A DNA stretch of 64,000 nt. Origin: Trematomus loennbergii (lineage: Eukaryota > Chordata > Actinopteri > Perciformes > Nototheniidae). The stretch is taken from contig JAAOOA010000026.1 in NCBI GenBank assembly GCA_012861695.1, forward strand, positions 14,317,432-14,381,431, written 5' to 3'. Made by a program: the position numbers and the translations under genes. The notes beneath the pieces are model-generated. The model was not told the origin of the DNA. It did no database searches and saw nothing but the letters and a program-made list of their open reading frames with translations. Within the stretch, counting starts at the first letter, position 1, and every line of letters begins with the position of its first letter. Shown here piece by piece: positions 17,641-27,982 of the stretch.

Positions 17641-19920
17641 TGCCTCTGCTAAACTCATCAGCTGATCTTCTAGGAACGGATATGTGGGCCAAATTATCCT
17701 GCCTCCGGAGTGCATTCAATACCTTTTTAACATCCCTATTAGATCAAATAAATCAGCAACAAATTCCCTCTCCTAATTTTTGACTGCATTCTTGAGAGTA
17801 TCATTTGGGTTGAATACAATTCCTTTACACATAATTAACCATTACAACAATCAGAGGTAACAATACAAGTAATCAGCAAACATAAAACATACAACAAAAT
17901 GAAGTTGGAAAAAGGCAGAAAAGCAAAACAAAGAATAGTCCTTCAAACAAAAGCATGAAACTTAAATGTTTGTGCATATAAGAAATCTTAGTCAGGCTTT
18001 ATGTGCTAAGGGAAATGTAGCAACGCCTGTATTTCTGACATTTGCTAATAAATGAATGATAAACTATACATTTATGAGTACTTTTAGTATATCCGATATC
18101 TTGTTTGTGGTGTCTGTATAGTATACTGTATGTGTCTCTCTCTCACACACATGCTGGTCTACCTATACAAGCTCTTTAAGTCCTTATTAAACAAGGCCTC
18201 CTCTGGCATAAGCCCTATTTAGTTAAGACACTAGCTGATTATCTCAGTACCCCAACTCTCTCCCTTTCTCCATGTGCAATCTTTAATGCAGCCTACCTGC
18301 ACAGCCTCTTTTCCACAGCAATGATTGTCATTACAGTACCATGTTTAGGAGATTCATGGTAAATACTTTCCTGAGAAGGATGATAGAGTAAAGCCAGCTA
18401 GAAACTAGGCTGAAGGCACTAATGTAACATTATTGAGATTGTAGTGTCAGCATCAAACACAAACAAATTGACACAGTGTGTTGTGCTTCTGTGATAGATG
18501 TAATCCTTCATTCAGGGAGGGAGAACCAGTCTATAATAAGATTCCATAAACACCTTAAACAAAAGGTCAAACAGATAATCTGCTTCCACTATAATAGACG
18601 GTAGCAATGTGTGTCTACTGTACACATATAGAAAGTGAGGGAGGCCATTGAGATTGAAGTTGGTGAGGTTTTGAAATACATACTATGGTGTCTACTCTGT
18701 AAACCCCACTAAAAAGGGAGTCTTGGGCCCATATGTGTGAATGCTGTTCTTTGCATCAACATGTTTCCTTTACTTCGTTTGGGTTAAAAAATAGTTCAGG
18801 TTAAGAAACTGTAAGCTCAATTTGATTTATTTTTTTATTATAATAACTGTTATTTTTATGTTTCTTGCAGGTAAAGTCTAAATAATCCATCTGTTGATAC
18901 AAGCCAGTTAACAGTCTAAAGCCAAGCTAGCTGATATGCATAAGTGGTTTTAGCTTTTAATTTATTTCTAGATTTATATACTACATAAGGATACTACTTA
19001 TTCGTTTCTGTAACTGCGAGAGTGTTCATTTTTAACTGCAGTCCTGACAATATGTTCTGTGCTTGGAAGAAATGTGTTTGATACAGGTGAGCTAACGTAA
19101 TGTTACCATCTCTCACAATTATGCAAACATGCTAATAAGCATGCCAATAACAAAAGCAGGTGTGGTGGCGTTAAGTGGAAAAACAACAAATATAAATCGT
19201 TATAAGGAACAACATTACCTTAAGTGAAATCCGTATGATAAGAGGCTTTGTGCAACTGTTCTTGACTAGATGCATCTTCTGTATCAAGTTAACTTAGCAG
19301 TTAGCCATTTGCTTCCATTTCACCTTAAATCTGTTATTATTTTTCCAGCGATTTTGTTTTGTTTCAGTAGGCATACTTTTGAATCCGTGATGTAGAAGAT
19401 AATATACGTGTTCACAGTGAGGCAGTTGATATTTTGTTTGAAATAAATGCTGTACTTTTTTCTGCCAATTGTTTCTAGTCAATCAAATTGCAGCTGGGCT
19501 ACAGGACAGGCAATCAGTTTTGCGCATGCGTACTGCTGGTTTCTGTGAGCATTAAAACACCATTTAAAAAGTATTATTTGCTTCCATACCCATAAACTGA
19601 CCTTAAATTGTAGAATATCGATTAATAGAAGCCATGAATTAATACAAAAATACTGGAATTATTCTTTCAGTATCACAAGAACCCAACTATGTTTTGCAGC
19701 CAGCAGGTGGAGCTAAATGAATGACATTGTGAGACTAGATCCATTCTTGGTATCCAATCTAGCTGTTTGTTAGCAAGTTACCCAAACTAAGTCAAAATGT
19801 GTCATCTTTTGTTGGGTAGAATTTGTCAAAATTAGAGGGCAATAACGTAACTATGTGTCTTATTCATGTAACCAAGCAAACACAAACTTTATATAAAAGA
19901 AAAGTCAACACACTTATGTA
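17641..19920. other. Intergenic between pde6b and rbp4l, left part
   Basis: No gene is seen. TAATCC motifs of the OTX/CRX type occur at 18501-18506 and 18883-18888; such hexamers are frequent by chance. A 19803-19826 segment (CATCTTTTGTTGGGTAGA core) recurs at 21342-21362, just outside the pair of mobile elements. Confidence 0.45.
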
Positions 19921-20852
19921 TTAAAGGGGACCTATCATGCAAAATGCACTTTTGTACGTCTTTTATACATGATATGTGTCCCCGGTGTTCCTGGGAACTC
20001 ACCAAGTGTCAGAAAACACAACCCTCTCTATTTTCCTCCATACCCAAATCTCTAAAAAAGGGGCTGCAACGGATCTGATAAAAACTGATCCAGATTTGAA
20101 CACTGTCCTGACGTCAGGACGGTGGCGCTACGGCTACCACCAATCAGGAGGAGACAGCCACGGCCATTGCCGTTCGAAAGCGCTGGAGACGCTGTAGTAC
20201 ATTATGCCAGGCCTGTAAGTGGCGCTGTAGTCTGCCACAAAAGCAGGGAAGAAGACTTGGTTACCATGGTTACCCTTCTGTTTATTCTCCGCTGTGGCTT
20301 TTTTTCTCCCTCCCCGAGGCAAGCGTTTGCTCCCGCTGCAATGCAATCCCTCCCCGTCGAGGCAAGCACTGTAATTCTCTCCGGTTAGTCCACCAGCAGA
20401 TGACAAACACCCACCTCTCCGCCTCTTCCAAGGAACGAGGGGACCGTGCGGCAGAGTTTCAGTTTCAGTTTGTTTCGCCGGTCAAGATGTCTGTTAAAGT
20501 TTAAATCTTCCGGACAAAATTAGAAAAGTGCCGGTCGAAGGTCTTCTTTGTTATTTATTGAGCTTTAAAACAAATGAATAACGACTCTATATAATAAAAC
20601 ACGGAGATCTCTTTTTCTCCCCCTCTTCTGACAGCCCAGCAGCTGATCAGAGCACGGCTCACCTCTCCTGCAGGGGGGCGTGGTCAGCAGAATCAGACCC
20701 GTAGACAGCAAACAGCACATAGAGCGAAATGAGGCATGGCTAAAATGCATGATCTGTTTGGTATTTTGAAAACAGAAACGTATAAATATACCTTATATAG
20801 GTATGGCCCTACAATATATCATTTAAATATAGCATGATAGGTTTCCTTTTAA
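19921..20852. mobile_element. TTAA-flanked inverted-repeat element, long copy (932 bp)
   Basis: It begins TTAAAGGGGACCTATCATGC (19921) and ends GCATGATAGG...TTTTAA (TTAA 20849-20852). The ends are inverted repeats of about 20 bp with small differences. It has no transposase frame; the short frames inside are unlike any known protein. The TTAA bounds point to a non-autonomous piggyBac-type element. The right-hand TTAA is also the left end of the next element. Confidence 0.8.
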
Positions 20853-21334
20853 AGGGGACCTATCATGCAAAATGCACTTTTGTACGTCTTTTATACATGA
20901 ATATGTGTCCCCGGTGTTCCAGGGAACTCACCAAGTGTCAAAAAACACACCCCTCTCTATTTTCCTCCATACCCAAATCTCTAAAAAAGGGGCTGCAACG
21001 GATCTGATAAAAACTGATCCAGATTTGAACACTATCCTGACGTCAGGACAGTGGCGCTACGGCTATTGGGCCAACTCCACCAATCAGGAGGAGACAGCCA
21101 CCGCCATTGCCGTTCGAAAGCGCTGGAGATGCTGTAGTACATATGCCAGGCCTGTAGGTGGTGCTGTTCTCACAGAATCAGCCCTTGCAAAAAAAGAGCT
21201 AAAAAAGTGCAAATTGAGCGAAATGAGGCATGGCTAAAATGCATGATCTGTTTGGTAAAGATATATAAATATGCCTTATATAGGTATGGTCCTACACTAT
21301 ATTATTCAAATATAGCATGATAGGTCCACTTTAA
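20849..21334. mobile_element. TTAA-flanked inverted-repeat element, short copy (486 bp)
   Basis: Same family and orientation as the preceding element. The first ~290 bp are very similar (same CCGGTGTTCC, CTGACGTCAGGAC and GCCGTTCGAAAGCGCTGGAG blocks) and the last ~130 bp match, but the middle is replaced or deleted. It ends at TTAA 21331-21334. Confidence 0.8.
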
Positions 21335-23832
21335 GCTGGCCATCTTTTGTTGGGTAGATTTAGTTGAAAATAACACTACTACGGAATTAGAACAGTACCT
21401 GATATATTATATAGCCTACAATCTCTTACCACAAGGACCAGAATGAGATTTGTAGATGTTTGATGTTATATTGATTTATATGCTTGATTATTGCATTTAC
21501 ACAGAATACTAAAACACTTCTCAAATTAAATCAGCACCCTCTAGCTATTTTTCATTTTCCTAATGTTTCACTCATCAATAACTTGCTGTCTCTTGCTGAT
21601 CTACAGTATGATATATTGACAGATGGAACAATAACGTTGAATTGTATTTGTTTCATTAAACATACCAAACATAAGGCCAAATCTAACTTGAAATAAGTGT
21701 TTTACGTCGCTTCTATTTAACCAATAAACGTAATACTAATAGTAAACACGTACTTGCTGCAATTCTGATATCCACCACAGGGTGGCAGCAGTCCCATATT
21801 GTTGAACCTGTACACATTGAAGCCCTCACATAGCCCTAGTCCCTAAAAGAGGCTAGAACGTAACATTCAATATTATGCTTACATAAATTAACATGAGTTT
21901 GTTACTTACTAAGAAGTAAGTGAGCAATGGTCAGTGCCTTTGACTTGAAAGATGTAAGCAATGAATGTGCATATCGACACTAAACAATGGATAAGGATAT
22001 GTCTGAAGAATATAGAAGTCAGATCTTCCTAATCATTTCAAGGCCCAAAAACGTACTTAGACAGTGGATGTTTGTACAGTCTCTGAATATGACAGGACTT
22101 AAATAGATGTAAATACAGTAGTCATGATGGTCAACAGATGGCTAATGGTTGTGAGCCTTGTCCTGGTTCAACCCGAGTTTCCAGCCAATCAAATTCAGCT
22201 GATGATCATGACCTGATGCTTGGAGCATACTCTGTCTCTCCGTGGGGTGGGGTCACTAAAGATACAAATGTGTATACAGTAGGTATATTTTTGTCGATGA
22301 TCTATTTCAGGACATACAAGTAGGATTAAAGTACTGAGCAGCCGAGTCAGTGGAAGAAATAGATTGTCTGTCTGTATCCACACTGAGGTCACTGTTTACT
22401 ACTAGTGTAGGGTGAGGCTGCACTTGTTATCTTTTGTTTTATGTACAACACTATTAGATAAAAAAACTCTACAGCAAAGATTATAAAAGAAGAACAACGC
22501 GATGACCATTATGTTATTACATGATATTCAGTGTTATGCCATCAGTAATCTTTTGTGACCGGGGCTAATCCAGGAAATGACAGTTAATTAGTTCACAGTG
22601 AGAGTGAGTGAGAAAGGTGTGTGTTTGTCTGTGTAGGTGTAATTGCATAACTGCATTCATGCATCCAGGCATTCAGGCATTCAAAATTATAGGTATAAGG
22701 ATTCCCATTTCATTTAATATACAGTATAGGTTGACAGGTAAAGCCTTCTCAAACATAGTATAGTGTACAGTAAATGCACCATTATGTAACTGAATTACAA
22801 GTGTTGTTGTTATTATAAGCTGTTCATCCCAATATTCACAAAGAAGAATGCTAAATATATGCATTCATTCATCTTGAATGTAATGTAATTCATCATTACA
22901 CTTTGTAAAGGATTCAACCATGTGTACTTCTAGTGAATGTATTTATTGTGGCTCTTATGTAGTCTTTATTTTATGTGCATTATTTAAATTCCGTTGTAAT
23001 GCAATGACTTGTGAAATATTTCAAATAATAGTCTGTTAATTTGAACAGTACTTGCATCGGTGAGCTCAATCAAAATATTTGAGATTTTAATCTCACTCAC
23101 AGAAAAATGCATATGAAGTGTATGTATGCTTCAGTGTATACCTTAAAAAGTGGACATTTTCTAGGTTAACTAATAGGTCATTTAGTATAATTATGTTGTT
23201 ATTGATTTGAATAGCTGTATGGTTTACATTTTAATTGTAAAGTGTTTAAGCTTGCTGTCTTGTTAATGCCACTCAGGCGTGGAGGTTTTTCAAGTTTAGT
23301 TTCATAAGCGGATTTGTGACTTGTGTACCAGTGGGGCCCTTTGCCATAAACATTTTCACAACAATTACACGACATTGACTTGGTGTTGTGTGCAAATCAA
23401 CAGATTTATAACCTGAAAAATAAATCAATGAAAATCCCTTTCATGCCATACGTAGTGAATATAGGTACTGTGCAAAACTTCTTATATACTAATAATAATA
23501 ATTGTGCATATACTTTGCATTGACAAGATGATATTAAAAGCCTGTTTAAATCATGTGATTATTTTCTAAATAAGCAAGCCAGTTGTTACCCTGCATTGTT
23601 TTTATTTTTCAAACAGAAACAATTCCATTTATGTCTAATTTATTTATTTTATTGACACTTAAAATTGTAGTCAGTTCAGTAAGCTCTCACACAAATCATC
23701 GGATATCATTCATGCACGTGCCTGTATCATTGTGCTTCCCAATAGTTACATAAAGGTATAATTGTTTTTATAGTAAGTCCTGGGCAGGTTTTAACGTGGA
23801 AGCCAGATTACAGTAAGTATTTCAACCCAACA
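21335..23832. other. Intergenic between pde6b and rbp4l, right part
   Basis: AT-rich with no gene recognised. CRX/OTX-type hexamers occur at 22323-22328 (GGATTA) and 22566-22571 (TAATCC). A CACGTG E-box is at 23715-23720. The open frames here are short and domain-free. Confidence 0.45.
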
Positions 23833-23916
23833 GGATTACTTGTAGATTTAAGCACCTTATTTAGTTCCCAGCAATGAAAATCAGACATAAGCCTGTCTGT
23901 GGAGTGTGTATATAAA
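23833..23916 (+). promoter_or_regulatory. rbp4l core promoter: CRX-type site and TATA box
   Basis: A TATA box (TATATAAA, 23909-23916) lies about 25-30 bp before a likely start near 23940. A GGATTA hexamer (23833-23838), the CRX/OTX core, lies about 75 bp further upstream. Purpurin is made in photoreceptors, where CRX is the main homeodomain activator, so the pairing is plausible. Confidence 0.55.
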
Positions 23917-23939
23917 GGCTGCCTCACACACAGAAGAAC

Positions 23940-25678
23940 CACAAGACTGAATCTGGTGGATAACCACGAACAGAACTTTAATCGCCTTTGCTTGTTTGAC
24001 TCAGAACAGGTAAGACACTGACATCTCACTCTGTTTACCTTCTACTTTTGCTAGATTGTCTGTAAGGGAACTGTGGACTTAACAACGTAAACTTTCTTTT
24101 GTCAACTGCAAATGTTGATAATCACTGGACTATATAAAATGGTTTTACAGTGTAAAGATGCAAGATTGGTCCAGGTTTATGGTATTCATATTTGAACTCA
24201 GAATATCTATTTTTATTGTGTTGTGTTGCTCCAGTCTGTCAGATAGTGCTACATTTTTCTTTTACTAATATCAATTGCTACAACATATTGTTGTTGCATT
24301 TACAGTATCTTAGTAGGCTATAAAAAAGATCATGGATGTTATCCCGAAAGCCAAACATGCACAGTTTAGTGTCATATAATGATGTTTACAAAATGTGTGT
24401 TCATCACAGAATGGGATCCTCTAAGGTGGCCCTGCTGCTGGTCCTGCTGTCCTGTGTAGAGCTCAGTCTGTCTGCTTCCTGTGTGGTTGACAGCTTCACA
24501 GTCAAAGATGACTTTGAATCTAAGAGGGTAAGTGAATTGAAACACACAGACAATATGCATGTTGAGAAAAGTAAGTAAAAGCATTACTGACTGTCTGCTT
24601 CCTTCCTTGTCATCGCAGTATGCAGGAAAGTGGTACGCACTGCAGAAGAAAGATCCAGAGGGCCTGTTCCTGCAGGACAACATCTCCGCTGAGTACACCA
24701 TCGATGATGACGGCTCGATGTCCGCCGCGTCCAAGGGACGCGTCACTCTGTTTGGGTAAGACCTATGGCCAGGAGAGACAGGGATGAGACACTCTTTACC
24801 AACACTTACCATTATTGACAGATACGATTACCATGCAAATCCAAGGTCACAGGTCTATTTGCTCACAAAGACCTGTTTGTTTCTCCAGGATAAGCATCTA
24901 GGATTTCAAATATTCAGTTTCCAGGGTCAGCAGTTAGGATCAAGTGCAATTTTCTGGAAGAACATTCTGAACAGTATTAGCTACAAATCGGTTTTCTCTG
25001 GATTATGGATGATTATAGAGAAATGAAGGCTGGAGACATGGGCTTTTAGACAGGAATGTGGACTTGAATGCACTTTAGCATACAAACACATGTATGAAGT
25101 TCAATTGAAAATGCACATGTCATAGATTAATAGTCTCATTTCAATTTTTACATTAGAATTGTTGTATGTTACATTAATAATGTTACTGTAACTGCAAGAA
25201 ATACCACTGATTTGTTAATCGAACTTGTATGTGTTTTTCTATCATTGTGTTACAGTTTCTGGGTTGTCTGCGCTGACATGGCTGCACAGTACTCTGTCCC
25301 CGACCCTACCACCCCCGGCAAGATGTTCATGAACTACCAGGGTCTGGCCAGCTACCTGTCCAGTGGAGGTCAGCAGCAAACATGTCCCCCTCACACCCCT
25401 ATTACATCTCATCATTCCTCCTCGGCTAACCTCTCCTTTCCTTTTTTGAAACAGGTGACAACTACTGGGTGATCGACACCGACTATGACAACTACGCCAT
25501 CACCTACGCCTGCCGCACCATCAAGGAAGATGGTAGCTGCGATGACGGCTACGCCATCATCTTCTCCAGGAACCCCCGTGGCCTGCCTCCAGCCATCCAG
25601 CGCGTCGTCCGTCAGAAACAGGATGACATCTGCATGGCCGGAGAGTTCCAGCCTGTTCTGCAGTCTGGAGCCTGCTAA
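23940..25678 (+). CDS. rbp4l: Purpurin (retinol-binding protein 4-like lipocalin)
   Basis: A secreted retinol-binding lipocalin of photoreceptors and the interphotoreceptor matrix, linked in fish to optic nerve regeneration. A 5' non-coding exon runs from about 23940 to 24009. Coding exons are 24411-24527, 24619-24755, 25256-25368 and 25455-25678 (591 bp, 196 aa), all with GT/AG borders and compatible phases. Residues 1-22 form a signal peptide. The lipocalin GxW motif is G42-K43-W44, followed by [17 protein letters not shown]; the [10 protein letters not shown] and IVRQKQ-like (VVRQKQDD) segments and the ending [10 protein letters not shown] match purpurin rather than plasma RBP4, which has a longer tail. 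Length equals that of known purpurins. The ATG at 24411 is the second base of the exon. The gene is divergent from pde6b, with 6.7 kb between them. Confidence 0.95.
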
Positions 25679-25740
25679 AGAGAGAGAGGGAGAGAGAGTG
25701 TGAAGCTGAGAGAGAACGAGGGGGAGAGAAAGAGTGTGAG
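25679..25740. repeat. GA-rich simple repeat in rbp4l 3' UTR
   Basis: An imperfect (GA)n / GAGAGAG tract starts directly after the stop codon. Confidence 0.85.
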
Positions 25741-25930
25741 TGTGATAATGTAAATGGACAGATGCAATAATGTGTTGGAGAAGTGAGAGGAGGAAGACAT
25801 TTAAGCAAAAACTGTGAAAAACCTGGACAAGGTTTCAATCAATTTCCTCCTCCTACTCTGTGTCCATCCAATGTTTATCCAAGGAGAATTTACTGCTGCT
25901 GTGGTGAATTGTGTGAACTTGAAAGATAAA

Positions 25931-25936
25931 AATAAA
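25931..25936 (+). terminator. rbp4l poly(A) signal AATAAA
   Basis: AATAAA lies about 250 bp past the stop codon and is followed by an AT-rich stretch; it predicts a 3' UTR of roughly 275 bp. Confidence 0.75.
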
Positions 25937-25959
25937 AAAATATTTTTCTAAACAATATC

Positions 25960-26699
25960 ACTGAAATGTTGTACTTTTTGTGCTGTTAAAATTGTATATT
26001 TCACTTTCAAAATATACATTTGTGACTGAATATGAATCCCTTGGTATTAAATATGAAAATAAATCATATAGCCATGTTCGGAGCAGAAAAACAAATATTT
26101 GTAAGCATTTGAGTTTGAAAACATGTTGCACTTTGGTCATGCAAGTGGCTGTGATCCCTCCTGAGCTCAAGAGAATGCAGCCAAACACAACACAATAAAC
26201 ACTGAGCAGTAATAAGCTTACTGGTGGTCTGATGGTCAGTCCTTAGTCCTATTATACTAACTCACCTGTAAGTCGTACCATGCACTGGACATGTGCCAGG
26301 GGTTAATGATGATATCAGGAACTTTCTGTGGCCAAAGCTTGTTTGTAATATAAAATGTTAAATGTTTTCGACTAAAGGAGAAGCAAGATAGCGAAAAGTA
26401 AGAGACAGAGCAGGCAGAAAGACAGAGGGAGGCTGTTTTGTCTCTATTGCTTGCACGAATCCTGTCCATGTTATGCAACAAGCTGGAAAGCAATGTGCTA
26501 AAGCCAATTATGGTCCAGTAGTACTGTAAGCCAATTGAATACGCATGATGTCCTGGAAATATGCACGGACAACAGGCAGTCAAAACAGTGCAGCAGTTTG
26601 GCAAGAAAATGTAAAAGCCAAAGAAGACATAAGGAGAAAAAAAATACAAGTTATTTACCCTATTGTTCTTACTACATCACAGGGATGTATTCTTTCATT
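25960..26699. other. Intergenic
   Basis: No gene or repeat is recognised. The minus-strand frame at 26257-26649 has no domain and no splice context. Confidence 0.4.
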
Positions 26700-27982
26700 G
26701 AATTAGATTCATTTCATTTCATTTCACACCTTTATTTATTCAGGTTGTATCCCATTGAGATCATTGATCTCTTTTTCAAGGGAGACCTGCTCAAGTAGGT
26801 TCCACATGAAACATTAAAAACATAAACAGAACAACAAAAGGACATCATACAGTATCATTACAGGGATTACAATTGACATACTATCCACATGCACAGGTAC
26901 CAACAGCTTCCGATTCAGTAGCATCCAACCGAGCTTTAAAAACATTTAGTGGCACCAGATTGCTCAGTTTCCATTTTAATTGCAGACTATTCCAGGACAG
27001 TGGAGCTGCGCATCTAAATGCTATTTTCCCTAAGACAGTCCTAGCAGTTGGCACATTTAATAAAACCACAGCATGCGATCTCAGGCAGTAGCCACTTACA
27101 ATTCGCCGTGAGATCAGGGAGCAGATTCCCTAACATGGCTTTATATATAAAAATGTACCAGTGACTGAGCCTCCGTACAGTTAGTGAAGGCAGACCAGCC
27201 CTTGCATACAGGGTACAGTGATGAGTTAATGCTTTACAGTTTGTCACAAATCTCAGTGCACTGTGATACGCAGCATCTAACTTGACCAGGCAATTGGCAG
27301 GTGCATTCATATAAATCAAATCACCATAGTCCAGCACAGGTAAAAAGGTCACAGTGACTAGCCTTTTTCTGGCCTCGAGCGAGAAACAGGACTTGTTCCT
27401 GTAGAAGAAACCTAGTCTAACCCTCAGTTTTTTAAGCAGGTTATTGACATGACGTTTAAAAGTGAGACAATCATCAAGCCAGATACCAAGGTATTTGTAA
27501 CAGGCAACCACTTCAAGTTTTATTCCTTGCGTAGTTAAAATATCTAAAACAGGCTCTGGTGTCTTTTTGGCTTTTGAAAAGAGCATTACCTTGGTTTTAT
27601 CAACATTTAAAAGAAGCTTTAGTTCAGAGAGCTGAGTCTGAATAATGTTAAAAGCAGCTTGCAATTCAACAACAGCCTTCTTAATGGAGGGACATGCACA
27701 GTACATAACGGTATCGTCCGCATAAAAATGTAAGGTTGCTCCATTGACATTTTCACCTAAACTATTGATGTAGATGGAGAATAAAAGTGGACCTAAAACA
27801 GAACCTTGAGGAACATCATTAGTAATGTTTAACCACTCTGAAGACAGCCCATCAAAATGAACACATTGGGACCTTTCAGAGAGGTAGTTTACAAACCACC
27901 CCACTGCATGACTGGATATGCCAATACTGAGTAGCCTCTGCTTTAAGATGCGATGATCGACGGTATCAAACGCTTTGAGAAT
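26700..27982 (-). mobile_element. 5'-truncated non-LTR retrotransposon
   Basis: Read on the minus strand, the element has a reverse transcriptase ORF, a 3' UTR with a CTTGAGCAGGTCTCCCTTG-like block and AATAAATAAAGG, and a tail of (AAATG)n at about 26700-26725. The 5' break lies at about 27982, just before the conserved KAFDTVDH motif. The clade is uncertain; the protein resembles Jockey/I-type RTs of fish more than the L2 copies at 3.4-8 kb. Confidence 0.8.
27041..27982 (-). pseudogene. Reverse transcriptase of truncated LINE
   Basis: About 310 codons are open. They contain AFDTVDHRIL (RT motif 2 region), PQGSVLGPLLF, the catalytic YADDT, an LNVDKTKVMLF thumb motif and the C-terminal YKYLGIWLDD and LPVLDYGD blocks. 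There is no endonuclease domain. The frame continues 9 codons upstream into non-homologous sequence (MEFWNKRICI), where a start by chance occurs. Without its 5' half it should be inactive, though the remaining frame is unbroken. Confidence 0.85.

Noticed and set aside
21774..21787. CTCF-like CCACAGGGTGGCAG
   Set aside because: Two core positions differ from the consensus, unlike the exact matches at 29116 and 39707.
24372..24812. 146-codon minus-strand frame over purpurin exons
   Set aside because: Antisense shadow of two verified purpurin exons and the intron between them.
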